DNA of 64,000 nt from Sphingobacterium kitahiroshimense (GCF_025961315.1 NZ_JAOQNK010000001.1:4278001-4342000); one strand, 5' to 3'; counted from the first letter of the stretch, positions 1 to 9,368 are shown. The notes: generated from the sequence alone by a model not told the origin. Translations and numbers: made by a program.

Positions 1-719
1 GCAGGAGACCATAGCTCGACGTTATGATGCCGAGCAATAGAGTAAGGGTTTTGCCATAGATCTAAATGATAAGCCCAATCTTTTGCTTCAGGAAGTATAT
101 GTGATAATACCTCTACTGTATAAGGAATAGTGGTGTTATAATTTGTACCTTTTAGTGTAAGTGATCCTTTATAGATTCCAGGAGCTGCATCACGAGGAAC
201 TTGAATACTTAACCAGAGGGGTCTCGTGGTATTTTTATCATATTCAAAACTTGATTGATTAGTGATACGGTCTGCAACTAAAGCGGAATCTAGTATTTTA
301 CTGATACCGCAACCATTTTTTAAATCTCCAGGAAGGTCTGTCATTACATAAGAAATATACCCAGTAGTAATATCTTTTGTTCCGATTTCCTGCCCTTTGC
401 TATTTTTTAACGGTGAAGAACTCACTTCAATTTTATCGTGATTTTGGTTACTCCAAAAGACTAATTGTGTATGTACTTTCTCACCTCTCCAAGCTTTTGT
501 AATCCATGATTTACTTAGTGTTTCTAGGGTGGGTGGGTTTCTTTTGGAATAACTATAATCAGCTGTGCTAAAAGAAAAATTATTATTCTCTTTTAGACTG
601 TTCCATTTTTCAGTTGTTTGAGGGGCTTTTGGATCTTTCAGTTCATTTATTCTCTGGGAATAGCCCTGTTGTGTATAAACGAATAGACCAAATAGTAAAC
701 AATAAAACGATTTTTTCAT
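1..719 (-). CDS. GH123/DUF4091-type secreted glycoside hydrolase, N-terminal part (cut by window edge)
   Basis: An open frame begins with ATG at 719 and runs without a stop to the window edge, giving 239 residues of an incomplete protein. It opens with a signal peptide (MKKSFYCLLFGLFVYTQQGYSQ is cut near SYSQ-like residues 20-22). Later segments read like the N-terminal beta-sandwich of GH123/DUF4091 proteins: WRGEKVHTQLVFWS, PRDAAPGIYKGSLTLKG and, at the edge, the entry to the catalytic barrel (WAYHLDLWQNPYSIARHHNV). The known GH123 activity is beta-N-acetylgalactosaminidase, but the catalytic residues lie outside the window, so substrate is inference. The neighbouring sugar transporter on the same strand fits a glycan-use locus. 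Confidence 0.75.
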   Translation of the reverse strand, partial: MKKSFYCLLFGLFVYTQQGYSQRINELKDPKAPQTTEKWNSLKENNNFSFSTADYSYSKRNPPTLETLSKSWITKAWRGEKVHTQLVFWSNQNHDKIEVSSSPLKNSKGQEIGTKDITTGYISYVMTDLPGDLKNGCGISKILDSALVADRITNQSSFEYDKNTTRPLWLSIQVPRDAAPGIYKGSLTLKGTNYNTTIPYTVEVLSHILPEAKDWAYHLDLWQNPYSIARHHNVELWSP

Positions 720-735
720 ATTTAGGTGGATAAGA

Positions 736-770
736 AAATAGCGATTATTTCTTAAAAATAATCGCTATTT
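736..770 (-). terminator. Hairpin terminator after the sugar transporter gene
   Basis: Two perfectly complementary 15-nt arms (AAATAGCGATTATTT and its complement) enclose a 5-nt loop. The hairpin sits 18 nt past the transporter stop and ahead of the glycosidase start. A short T-rich stretch follows on the minus strand. Confidence 0.7.
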
Positions 771-788
771 GATTGTAATTAGTATTTT

Positions 789-2084
789 TTATTTCTGTCC
801 GACTCTGTGGCCCTTTGTTGCGAAGTATAAGATATACAGATAAGCAGGAACCATAGCATAAAGAAATGCATGTTGAAAGTCAACATGTAAATTATCTTTT
901 AAGTAACCATAAATTAGAGGCCAAATAGCTCCTCCGGCAATACCCATAATCATGATGGCTGATCCTGTTTTAGTAAAACGGCCTAGACCTTTAATACCTA
1001 GTGGGAAAATAGCAGGCCACATTAAAGAATTGGCAATACCTAAAAGGGCAACGAAAATGAATGAAGTGATTCCAGTTGTAAATACAGAAATAACAGTGAA
1101 TAAAATACCAACAATAGTACAAACTCGTAATGCTAATTGTTGAGAAACAAATTTTGGTATTGCAATAATACCAACAATGTAACCTAAAAGCATACATCCT
1201 AATGTGAATGTTGTCGCATAGGTAACTAATGCACCATGGATATTTAATTCTCTTGCATAAACACCAATAATATCTCCAGCCATTACTTCTACAGCAACAC
1301 AGAAAAAGATAGCTAAAGAGCCTAAGAATAGGTGTGGGAATTGGAATACACTTGTTTTTTTCTCTTTAAGAATAACTGCCCCATTCTCATCAGTATGTTC
1401 TTCTTCTGCATTTACATCCACCTCAGGTAAATGTGTTATTTTAATAACGATCGCAAATAAAACGAAGATAACAGCTAACGTAATGTATGGTGTATGTACG
1501 CGTTGTAATAAAGAATCTAGAATGGCATTTTTAGCTTCCATATCTACCGCGGCATCCAATTTAGCTGTTATAGCAGAAGAATCTTTTAAGAATAATGTAC
1601 CAAATATTAATGGAACAATAATACCTGCAGATTTATTGAAAAAGCCAGCAATAGATATTCTTTGTGCAGCACTGTCAATAGGGCCAATGATACTTAAATA
1701 TGGGTTAACAGCAGTTTGTAGTAATGCCATTGCAGAACCTTGAACAAAAATTCCTGTTAAGAAAAGAATATAGCTTCTACCATCTGCAGCAGGAATGAAA
1801 ATTAAAGAACCAACTCCAAGTAAAATTAAGCTGAGAACTAATCCATTTTTAAAACCAATTTTTTTCAAAATCCAAGAACTTGGGATTGCTAAAAAGAAGT
1901 AAGCGATGTAAGAAGCAAATGTTACAAAAAAGGCTTGTAAATCTGTTTCTAAATTACAGGCAATCTTTAAGAATGGGATAAGTGTTCCATTTGCCCAAGT
2001 GACAAATCCTAAAATGAAGAATAAGGCACAACACATAGCCATGGGGCGAAATGCTGTTTTTCCTGAATTTGGTTGAGAATTCAT
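789..2084 (-). CDS. Sugar MFS transporter (FucP / NagP-like)
   Basis: This 431-residue protein has about 12 hydrophobic segments and the length of the FucP/GluP-like sugar:H+ symporters of the major facilitator superfamily. Typical features are the opening stretch FFILGFVTWANGTLIPFLK, with the family TWANG-type motif in helix 1, and LQTAVNPYLSIIGP in the N-half. In Bacteroidota such proteins carry fucose, glucose/galactose or N-acetylglucosamine. The adjacent GH123-like glycosidase suggests an amino sugar, but sequence alone does not settle the substrate. A soluble acidic loop (about residues 225-245) joins the two halves. It acts in the inner membrane. Confidence 0.88.
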   Translation of the reverse strand: MNSQPNSGKTAFRPMAMCCALFFILGFVTWANGTLIPFLKIACNLETDLQAFFVTFASYIAYFFLAIPSSWILKKIGFKNGLVLSLILLGVGSLIFIPAADGRSYILFLTGIFVQGSAMALLQTAVNPYLSIIGPIDSAAQRISIAGFFNKSAGIIVPLIFGTLFLKDSSAITAKLDAAVDMEAKNAILDSLLQRVHTPYITLAVIFVLFAIVIKITHLPEVDVNAEEEHTDENGAVILKEKKTSVFQFPHLFLGSLAIFFCVAVEVMAGDIIGVYARELNIHGALVTYATTFTLGCMLLGYIVGIIAIPKFVSQQLALRVCTIVGILFTVISVFTTGITSFIFVALLGIANSLMWPAIFPLGIKGLGRFTKTGSAIMIMGIAGGAIWPLIYGYLKDNLHVDFQHAFLYAMVPAYLYILYFATKGHRVGQK

Positions 2085-2415
2085 TTTTTTAGTATCAATT
2101 AATTGTTTTTTAGATTATAAAATTAGAAAATAATGATTTTTATAGTGTCTCTATTCAAGATGTGCTTACACAATCGATTGATATTGGTTTATAATAAAAA
2201 ATCATGCTTTCCATTACAAGACTAATTAAATAAATTCAATATAGGAAATAAAAAGAAGTGGTTTTTGAGATTATTTAGTAATATTTTCATTAGAAAAAAG
2301 GAGCATTATACCTAGTATAATACTCCTTTCTTGTAAAAACCGTATTTGTAAACCAATCCAGTTGGCTTCATTTATATTTAAGACAAGTAATAAGAATAAA
2401 TGTTTTAAAATAATT
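2085..2415. other. Intergenic region of 331 bp
   Basis: This is the stretch between the start of the sugar transporter and the end of the thioesterase, both leftward. It holds the 3' terminator of the thioesterase operon (2297-2329) and, presumably, the transporter promoter, for which I see only a weak -7-like TAATTTTA on the minus strand. No small gene or RNA is evident. Confidence 0.6.
2297..2329 (-). terminator. Terminator of the kinase-DinB-thioesterase operon
   Basis: A hairpin with 15-nt arms (AAAGGAG-x-ATTATAC and its complement, one mismatch) and a 3-nt loop. Read leftward it is followed by a run of T (CTCCTTTTTT), as expected for an intrinsic terminator of the leftward operon ending at 2416. 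Confidence 0.8.
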
Positions 2416-2841
2416 TTATTTTGGTATAATAGCGACTGTCAATCTGGAAATACAATTTAAGTTACCCGATTCATCTGCAATTCGTACATCCCAAATATGA
2501 GTTTGTTTGCCAATGTGTACGGCTGTACAAACTGCGGTTACTAATCCTGTAGCAACTGGTCTTAAATGATTAGCATTAATCTCCAATCCCACGCCTTTAT
2601 AAATATCTGGATCAATAATCAGATTGGATGCGATACTTCCTATTGATTCGGCTAGTACAACAGATGCTCCGCCATGCAGGATTCCAAATGGCTGTCTTGT
2701 TTTGTCATTCACGGGCATCGTTGCAGTAATGGAATGACTATCGATTGCCGTCGCTTTAATTTCGAGCAGACCGGTCATATATTGAGAGAGGATACCGTTT
2801 ATCTGCTTAATGCTGTAATTCTGAAACCAAATCATGGACAT
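2416..2841 (-). CDS. Hotdog-fold acyl-CoA thioesterase (PaaI/YbdB/MenI type)
   Basis: A 141-residue single hotdog domain. The segment PFGILHGGASVVLAESIGS (about residues 52-70) carries the family HGG motif and the following Glu that form the thioesterase active site. Members hydrolyse aryl- or acyl-CoA, for example 1,4-dihydroxy-2-naphthoyl-CoA in menaquinone synthesis or proofreading of aberrant CoA esters; which applies here is not visible. The start overlaps the end of the upstream DinB gene by 35 nt, so translation may be coupled; ATG at 2835 is an alternative start. It is the last gene of a three-gene leftward operon. Confidence 0.88.
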   Translation of the reverse strand: MSMIWFQNYSIKQINGILSQYMTGLLEIKATAIDSHSITATMPVNDKTRQPFGILHGGASVVLAESIGSIASNLIIDPDIYKGVGLEINANHLRPVATGLVTAVCTAVHIGKQTHIWDVRIADESGNLNCISRLTVAIIPK

Positions 2842-3355
2842 TGTTTGAGTTGAAATAACGCTCTTGAATAATTATGCGGTGATGATTTAGGTGTCCGGCA
2901 ATCACATATAATAAAGCTTTTACACTTGTAAGTCTTTCTGACGCCATTCCTTTTCTCTCCAATTCTGCCTCATTGAAGTTTTCGAAAAGAAACATATTTG
3001 CTTTTCTAAGATGTACAAATTCTTTACTTAGAGAGGCTAATGTGCGTTCGCTATATCTTGAGTTTTGGATAAAGTATTCTTGATCATACCCCAAAAGTTC
3101 TTTCATATCATTTCGAGAGAAGCGCAGGGCACGGTAAGCCATAATACGTTCATTATCCAAAATATGCCCTATAACCTCTTTAATAGACCATTTATCTTCA
3201 GCATAACGGTAATCGCCTTTTTCTTCAGGTATGGTATCTAGGAACGCTGGAAAGGATAAAATTTGTTCTTCCAGTACTTCCATGACATCGCCGACAACGG
3301 TCTCAATGTACGTGGAATACACCGCTGGGTATTCATCAGATTTCAGTGGGTTCAT
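2807..3355 (-). CDS. DinB-superfamily putative metal-dependent protein
   Basis: A 182-residue four-helix DinB/YfiT-like protein. The three histidines expected to bind a divalent metal are visible in KEVIGHILDNERI (near residue 65) and VIAGHLNHHRIII (near residue 155). DinB-fold proteins include thiol S-transferases and damage-inducible proteins of unknown function; no substrate can be assigned. It overlaps the upstream histidine kinase by 20 nt and the downstream thioesterase by 35 nt, so the three genes are one tightly packed transcription unit. Confidence 0.85.
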   Translation of the reverse strand: MNPLKSDEYPAVYSTYIETVVGDVMEVLEEQILSFPAFLDTIPEEKGDYRYAEDKWSIKEVIGHILDNERIMAYRALRFSRNDMKELLGYDQEYFIQNSRYSERTLASLSKEFVHLRKANMFLFENFNEAELERKGMASERLTSVKALLYVIAGHLNHHRIIIQERYFNSNNVHDLVSELQH

Positions 3356-4565
3356 ATGTTAGATTACTTTTTAATATTATTCTAAATGTTGTTCCTTTTC
3401 CTATTTCCGAGTCTTTGACAAAAATGTGGCCTTGATGATAATGTACCATTCTTTTGGTTAAACTCAGTCCCAATCCCCACCCTCGTTTGCGCGTGGTGAA
3501 ACCTGGTTGAAATACCGTTTCAAAATTTGATCTGGGAATTCCTTTACCTGTATCACTAATGTCTATAAAAATTTCCTCTTTCGCAATATTTTCAGATATT
3601 TTAACAGTTATCTTTCCTTCTGATGCAATTGCGTTAACGGCGTTTTTCAGAAGATTCTCAATAATCCAATCAAATAAGGGAATGTTTAGTTTCGCTTCAA
3701 CATGTTTGTCACCCGTGAGCTCGAAGAGAATCTTGTCACTTGTTCTTACTTTGAAGTAACGAATGTAAGCGGCTATCACCTCATAAACATTCGCATTGTG
3801 AAGAACAGGTGTTGAACCAATTTTGGAAAAGCGATCGGCGACGATTTCTAAACGTTTAATGTCATTTTCCATCTCATTTAAAGTTTCGTCATCTTCTGCA
3901 TCGAACTTTAATTTAATAAGCTCAACCCAGCCCATTAATGAAGAAATCGGTGTACCGAGCTGATGAGCAGCTTCCTTAGTCAAACCTACCCAGACTAAAT
4001 TCTGTTCTGATTTTCGAATAGAATTAAAGACGGTATATCCAATAATTAGAAAGATAGCGATTAATGATAACTGAATATAAGGAAACACACGAAGTTGTTG
4101 TAGAAACCAGGAGTCTTTGTAATATACCATCCATTTTGCTCCATTGTCTAAATTTAAAATAATAGGAGCATGGCTTTTCTTCATGAAATTGAGTTGCTTC
4201 TCAAAGTAATGTGGATCGTAATCCAAATGATGGTTCGAGCTATCTTTTGCTGTTGTTTTAATGTTGGTTTTGGTCGAATCTAAATCCCTCCAGAATACAA
4301 TATTATCCTTTTCATCGGTAATGATTGCAGGAACTGCTAGACTATCTCTTACCGAGTAGACGAACGTTATAAATTCATCGTCAACATCTGGCATGGTCAT
4401 AATACTTTTTGTACTCATTGCCCATACTTCTGCTTTTGTTCGCTCTACCTTTGATAAATTTCGAACAAGGTAATTTGTGTACAAAAGCGAAGCCGCCGCG
4501 ATGATGGCCGCGAAAATAAGCAAGAAAAATTTCCAACGTTGTTGGTTGTATTGATACGGATTCAT
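3336..4565 (-). CDS. Membrane sensor histidine kinase
   Basis: A 409-residue kinase. One membrane segment lies at about residues 12-34, an extracytoplasmic sensor region of about 125 residues follows, and a second segment lies at about 163-182. The H-box is KEAAHQLGTPISSLMGW with the phospho-accepting His at 201, and the ATPase domain shows the N-box (ENLLKNAVNAI), G1 (DTGKGIP) and G2 (GWGLGLSL). No HAMP domain or response regulator is present next to it, so the partner is unknown. It heads the operon with the DinB protein and thioesterase. It is divergent from gltX. Confidence 0.9.
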   Translation of the reverse strand: MNPYQYNQQRWKFFLLIFAAIIAAASLLYTNYLVRNLSKVERTKAEVWAMSTKSIMTMPDVDDEFITFVYSVRDSLAVPAIITDEKDNIVFWRDLDSTKTNIKTTAKDSSNHHLDYDPHYFEKQLNFMKKSHAPIILNLDNGAKWMVYYKDSWFLQQLRVFPYIQLSLIAIFLIIGYTVFNSIRKSEQNLVWVGLTKEAAHQLGTPISSLMGWVELIKLKFDAEDDETLNEMENDIKRLEIVADRFSKIGSTPVLHNANVYEVIAAYIRYFKVRTSDKILFELTGDKHVEAKLNIPLFDWIIENLLKNAVNAIASEGKITVKISENIAKEEIFIDISDTGKGIPRSNFETVFQPGFTTRKRGWGLGLSLTKRMVHYHQGHIFVKDSEIGKGTTFRIILKSNLTYEPTEI

Positions 4566-4714
4566 ATAAGTGATCAGGAATCTTGTTGCCGCAAATTAAG
4601 TAATTAAATGAAATTTACCTTTATCGGCAACATTTATCTATTCATAAACTCCCTGTTTTATTATTTTATTGTGGTTATCAGTGCTATAGTTTCATTGAAA
4701 TGAAAATTTTGTGG

Positions 4715-4722
4715 TAATTTTG
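4715..4722 (+). promoter_or_regulatory. -7 promoter box of gltX (TAATTTTG)
   Basis: A perfect match to the Bacteroidota TAnnTTTG -7 element, ending only 4 nt before the gltX ATG, with ATTG 17 nt upstream as a possible -33 element. Because transcription normally begins 5-7 nt after this box, the start site would fall on or next to the ATG, predicting a leaderless mRNA. Confidence 0.65.
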
Positions 4723-4726
4723 TGTC

Positions 4727-6253
4727 ATGAGTTCTGAAAGAAAAGTAAGAGTGCGTTTTGCACCAAGTCCTACAGGTGGATTGCACCTTGGAGGAGTTCG
4801 TACAGCTTTATTTAATTATTTGTACGCGCGTAAACATCAAGGAGATTTTATTTTGCGTGTTGAAGATACTGATCAGACACGATTTGTTGCTGGTGCAGAA
4901 GAATATATTAATGAATGTTTAGCTTGGTGTGGCTTAACACCAGATGAAAGTCCTCTTAAAGGTGGCGATTTTGGACCCTATCGTCAAAGTGAACGAAAAC
5001 CTTCTTATCGCCAATTTGCGGAACAATTGATAGAAAAGGGATATGCTTATTATGCATTTGATACTTCGGCTGAATTGGATGAACAACGAAAAGAACAACC
5101 GAATTTCCGTTACAGCCATGAAAATAGATTGAAACTTAGAAATTCATTAAGTTTATCACAAGAAGAAACAGCAGAACTATTAGCCGCAGGTACACCCCAT
5201 ACGGTTCGTATCAAAGTACCAACAGATGAAACCGTTTCTTTTAATGATATGATTCGTGGACAAGTAAGTTTTGATACTAATCTTATTGATGATAAGGTTT
5301 TGTTAAAAGCTGATGGAATGCCTACTTATCACTTAGCTGTTGTCGTCGATGACAAAGCAATGGAGATTTCTCACGTTTTCCGAGGGGAAGAATGGTTACC
5401 TTCTGCTCCTGTACATGTTTTATTATGGGAATATTTAGGATGGAATGATGAAATGCCAAAATGGGCACATTTACCATTAATATTGAAGCCCGATGGTAAT
5501 GGTAAATTGAGTAAGCGTGATGGTGACCGATTAGGTTTTCCTGTGTATGCTATGAATTGGAAAGATGCGCAATCAGAGACTGTAACGCAGGGATTCCGTG
5601 AAATGGGATTTTTGCCGGAAGCATTTGTCAATATGTTAGGTGTACTGGGATGGAATGATGGCACAGAACAAGAATTGTTTTCTTTAGATGAATTGATCGC
5701 AAAATTCTCGGTAGAGCGTATTAGTAAAGCTGGAGCAAAATTTGATTTTGAAAAGGCGAAATGGTTCAACCATGAGTGGATCAAAAAATCGTCTAACGAG
5801 GATTTATTGCCACAGATTAAAGCCCTGTTAACATTGCATAACGTGCAAAAGGTAGACGATCATTTTGTTACTGAAGTTTTAAGTGCAGTGAAAGAGCGTT
5901 TGACTTTTGTTTCGGATTTTTGGGAACAAGCATCATTCTTCTTTGTACAACCAGAAAATTATGACCTAGCTGCTGTTAAACCTAAATGGTCTGCTGAGAA
6001 AACGGATTTCTTTCAGAAAGTTAATAGCGAATTTGGTAAATTTGAGTCTTGGGATGCTTCAGCATTGGAAGCGTACTTTAAAGGTGCTATTCAGGAGTCA
6101 GGCATGAAAATGGGTGAATTGATGATGCCTTTCCGTATTATGTTAGTGGGAGGTAAATTTGGTCCAGATGTGTTCCAAATCGTTTCATTATTAGGACAAG
6201 AAGAAGTAATAGCTCGTGTTAATAAAGCTTTAGTAGCTTTTACAGCTGAATAA
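4727..6253 (+). CDS. gltX: Glutamate--tRNA ligase
   Basis: A 508-residue class I aminoacyl-tRNA synthetase that charges tRNA-Glu with glutamate in the cytoplasm. The HIGH-type signature is in APSPTGGLHLGGVRTALFN (residues 11-29) and the KMSKS-type loop is KLSKRDGDRLGF (near residue 260). Length and the DTDQTR segment are typical of bacterial GluRS. A separate glutaminyl-tRNA synthetase is encoded at 34421-36088, so this enzyme need not mischarge tRNA-Gln. It stands alone between a divergent histidine kinase and a convergent SNF2 helicase, with a shared terminator at 6272-6306. Confidence 0.98.
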   Translation: MSSERKVRVRFAPSPTGGLHLGGVRTALFNYLYARKHQGDFILRVEDTDQTRFVAGAEEYINECLAWCGLTPDESPLKGGDFGPYRQSERKPSYRQFAEQLIEKGYAYYAFDTSAELDEQRKEQPNFRYSHENRLKLRNSLSLSQEETAELLAAGTPHTVRIKVPTDETVSFNDMIRGQVSFDTNLIDDKVLLKADGMPTYHLAVVVDDKAMEISHVFRGEEWLPSAPVHVLLWEYLGWNDEMPKWAHLPLILKPDGNGKLSKRDGDRLGFPVYAMNWKDAQSETVTQGFREMGFLPEAFVNMLGVLGWNDGTEQELFSLDELIAKFSVERISKAGAKFDFEKAKWFNHEWIKKSSNEDLLPQIKALLTLHNVQKVDDHFVTEVLSAVKERLTFVSDFWEQASFFFVQPENYDLAAVKPKWSAEKTDFFQKVNSEFGKFESWDASALEAYFKGAIQESGMKMGELMMPFRIMLVGGKFGPDVFQIVSLLGQEEVIARVNKALVAFTAE

Positions 6254-6271
6254 GAGCACTGATATATATGA

Positions 6272-6306
6272 TAAGCCCCCCATGCGTTGTATGGGGGCTT
6301 TTTTTG
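6272..6306. terminator. Bidirectional terminator between gltX and the SNF2 helicase
   Basis: A GC-rich hairpin (AAGCCCCC..CAT / ATGGGGGCTT, one bulged C, 7-nt loop) followed by a run of seven T on the plus strand. It lies between two convergent genes; the A-rich left flank is short, so it is stronger for gltX. Confidence 0.85.
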
Positions 6307-6311
6307 AGCAA

Positions 6312-9197
6312 CTAACCCAGTAGCTCTTGAATATCTTCTGAAGAGAGTGATTTGATAAAACTTTCTTCAGTGGTAATTAAACTTTGAGCAATGGAACGCT
6401 TCCTGTTTTGCATTGCAAGTATTTTCTCTTCGACAGTATCTTTTGAGATGAATTTGTATATAAAGACATTTTTTGTTTGTCCAATACGGTGGGATCTATC
6501 AACAGCTTGTTGCTCCACAGCAGGATTCCACCATGGATCTAAAATAAATACGTAGTCCGCTTCAATAAGGTTTAGGCCTACACCGCCGGCTTTGATGGAT
6601 ATTAAAAACAGCTTGGTGTCTTTATCTTCTCTAAATTGACTAACAGCTTCGTCCCTATTTTTTGTGCTTCCATCCAAGTAGGCATAATTAATACTTTTTT
6701 TGTCAAAATAGCTTCTGAAAATATTCAACTGCTTGACGAATTGAGAGAAAATCAATACTTTATTACCATTTTGAAGTACTTTTTCAAGTGTTTCTATGAC
6801 AGTATCGAATTTACCCGAATTGCCTGTGTATTCCTGATCAACCATTTTCGGGTGGTTGGCAAGTTGTCTCAATTTAATCAATCCTTGTAATAATGCGATC
6901 TGATTTGATTTTGCTTTTCCTGCGAGCTGATTGTCTAAAATGGCATTACGATATTCCGATTTAACCTTTTCATACAGTTCATGCTGTTTCTCTGACATTT
7001 CGCAGTAAAGGACCTGTTCCGTTTTTGGAGGTAATTCCGTTGCTACTTGATCTTTAGTTCTACGTAAAATGAACGGTTTAACTATAGTTTGAAGTCTTTT
7101 TGCTTTTTCTTCATCCTTTTTCTTTTCGATTGGTTGAACAAATTCTTTTTGAAAATAAGTATAACTACCCAAGAGGCCTGGATTTGTAAAATGCATCTGT
7201 GTCCATAAATCAGAAACTGAATTTTCTACGGGTGTTCCGCTTAATGCTAATTTATGTTGACTTTTTAGACTTTTGATCGCTTTAAATGATTTTGATGTTG
7301 GATTTTTAATGTTTTGACTTTCATCTAGGATGATATAGTTGAAGTAAAACTGATTTAAAAATTCCTCATCAATACGAGTGATACCATATGTAGTAATGAC
7401 CAGATCATACGGAGAAAGCAACTGTGGGTCTTTTAATCTATTATTTCCCGTATGCAGATAAATCTTAAGATCAGGAGCAAATTTAGTAGCCTCATTTTGC
7501 CAATTGTAAATTAATGAGGTTGGCAATATTAGTAAAGATGTTCTGACAGCATGGTCTGCTATTAATATTTCTTTTTGATGTTGCAGTAGGGCTAATGTTT
7601 GAATAGTCTTACCAAGACCCATATCATCTGCCAAGCATCCTCCAAATTTATATTGCTGTAAGAAATTGAACCAATTGTAGCCAGCCCTTTGATAAGGTCG
7701 GAGTTGACCATGAAAATTTTTAGGTAATGGTGCATCAGCGATTTCTTCGAAATCAGCTAATTTTTTTAATTTTCGACTAAAGGTAAGTTCTGTATGTTCA
7801 CTGATTTCATACAGCAAACCCAGATGAATTTTATTTAATTTTAATTCATTCTTATCCCTAGAGAATTGAAATAAGTGATTGTATTGTGCAAACCACTCTT
7901 CAGGTATCATCGCAATCTCTCCATTGGGTAAAGTAAATTCTTTAATGTTATGAAGGATATGATGGCGCAATTGAATAAAAGGAATTTCAAAAGGACCAAA
8001 TTTTGCGATCGCTTTGATATCAAACCAGTCGTTATCCTCATTGATGGATATATCAATGGAAGTTTGGCCGATGAAGAATTTCTTTTCGGCTACATCCTGA
8101 ATGATTTCAAATCCTTTTTCCCGCAATACCAAATCATTTTGACTTATCCAATCAAAAATAGAAGGCCGTTTTCCAAGTATTTCTTTTGGCAGTAAATCAT
8201 TAGAGTGGGGATATAGTTTTTCTAAACCAAGCTCAGTAATGATCTTTGCCTGATTTTCTTCCCAAATAATCGATCTTTTTATACGATGGAAAGTATACAG
8301 ATCATTTTCCTCATCATATTCCATACGTACATTGACCTTATTGTCTTTTCCAGACGAAAAGATATAAGGCCCATATTGAAACTGCAATTCAACATGCGAA
8401 TCACCTTCCTCATGATAGATTAATTTTAATATTGGGTTGGCATTATGTTGATGGGTTTTGATCTCAAAGCCTTCAGCATATACATTATATTTCTCTATTA
8501 AGCTACAAACAAAAGTTTCAAAATATTTTTTCTCGGTACTTCTGGATACAGATATGAATCTTTTATTTAAAAAAGGGCTGAGTTTTTTCCCCTCTAATTG
8601 TTGGTCGAAGTGGAATAGGGTATTGTTTAAAAGTAGCCAAGCTTGTTCATTGACAATGACTTGTGCGTTCTTAAACATGAATTCCATACGATGGTCTTCA
8701 TATTTAATCGTTGGAAAATAGCGGGTTTCCTCTTCATTTCTTCTAAAATGGAAAAGTACGGAAGCGGGTTGAGGAGCGATCAATAGTTTTTGATCTGCAG
8801 GATAACCATCTTTGCTCATGAGGAATATAGGCTTCTCTCCAACAAGGGCAAAGAATTGTAACAATACCTGATCAATTTTTGTTCTTAATAATTCATACAG
8901 ATTTTTATCAAATACTTTTGAAAAAAAGTCTACGGGTCTTATTGCTTTTTTATGGAACTTTTTAATAAGGCTTGTTTGCTCAATTTCATCTAATAATCGG
9001 ATTAATTTATAATCCAATTCATCGACCGCTTGCGCATATTCATTGACTGTATTGCTAAATACGCGTTGATATCGAAGTGAATATGTCCCATTTGGATTTA
9101 ACTTAACCACATGTGGTTCTATTAAATAGCCCAAGTAAGGATGTTCGCAGATTGAATAAACAATTCGGTGTGATGAAGATAACTTTGTTTGTTGCAT
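6312..9197 (-). CDS. SNF2-family DEAD/DEAH-box helicase with a long N-terminal region
   Basis: A 961-residue protein. The C-terminal half is an SNF2/RapA-type ATPase: P-loop DDMGLGKTIQ (near residue 525), motif II DESQ (near 627), SGTPVENSVSDLW (motif III), and motif VI QAVDRSHRIGQ (near 904). These ATPases translocate on duplex DNA to remodel protein-DNA complexes. The first 480 or so residues match no domain I can name; no SWIM-type zinc cysteines are visible. The gene stands alone, convergent with gltX and 171 nt downstream of dapF on the same strand. Confidence 0.9.
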   Translation of the reverse strand: MQQTKLSSSHRIVYSICEHPYLGYLIEPHVVKLNPNGTYSLRYQRVFSNTVNEYAQAVDELDYKLIRLLDEIEQTSLIKKFHKKAIRPVDFFSKVFDKNLYELLRTKIDQVLLQFFALVGEKPIFLMSKDGYPADQKLLIAPQPASVLFHFRRNEEETRYFPTIKYEDHRMEFMFKNAQVIVNEQAWLLLNNTLFHFDQQLEGKKLSPFLNKRFISVSRSTEKKYFETFVCSLIEKYNVYAEGFEIKTHQHNANPILKLIYHEEGDSHVELQFQYGPYIFSSGKDNKVNVRMEYDEENDLYTFHRIKRSIIWEENQAKIITELGLEKLYPHSNDLLPKEILGKRPSIFDWISQNDLVLREKGFEIIQDVAEKKFFIGQTSIDISINEDNDWFDIKAIAKFGPFEIPFIQLRHHILHNIKEFTLPNGEIAMIPEEWFAQYNHLFQFSRDKNELKLNKIHLGLLYEISEHTELTFSRKLKKLADFEEIADAPLPKNFHGQLRPYQRAGYNWFNFLQQYKFGGCLADDMGLGKTIQTLALLQHQKEILIADHAVRTSLLILPTSLIYNWQNEATKFAPDLKIYLHTGNNRLKDPQLLSPYDLVITTYGITRIDEEFLNQFYFNYIILDESQNIKNPTSKSFKAIKSLKSQHKLALSGTPVENSVSDLWTQMHFTNPGLLGSYTYFQKEFVQPIEKKKDEEKAKRLQTIVKPFILRRTKDQVATELPPKTEQVLYCEMSEKQHELYEKVKSEYRNAILDNQLAGKAKSNQIALLQGLIKLRQLANHPKMVDQEYTGNSGKFDTVIETLEKVLQNGNKVLIFSQFVKQLNIFRSYFDKKSINYAYLDGSTKNRDEAVSQFREDKDTKLFLISIKAGGVGLNLIEADYVFILDPWWNPAVEQQAVDRSHRIGQTKNVFIYKFISKDTVEEKILAMQNRKRSIAQSLITTEESFIKSLSSEDIQELLG

Positions 9198-9283
9198 TAA
9201 TATATTCGTACCTCTAAAAAGGTTTCTAATATACAGATTAATCTATATGATGTGGCTAAAATTTGTTAATAAATTTATGCTCA

Positions 9284-9316
9284 ATGAACATAAACGTGGA
9301 TTTTGTTTATGTTCAT
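9284..9316. repeat. Perfect 12-bp inverted repeat between dapF and the helicase
   Basis: The arm ATGAACATAAAC at 9284-9295 is repeated exactly in inverse at 9305-9316, with a 9-bp spacer. It lies about 50 nt after the dapF stop and about 90 nt before the helicase start. There is no T-run after it in either direction, so an operator or mRNA stability hairpin is as likely as a terminator. Confidence 0.6.
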
Positions 9317-9368
9317 CAAGTAATATTTGACTTTTTAATAAATTTTTTGGTCAGTCAAAGATGGGGAA

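Noticed and set aside
5371..5784. 137-codon open frame antisense to gltX
   Set aside because: Shadow of conserved gltX coding sequence.
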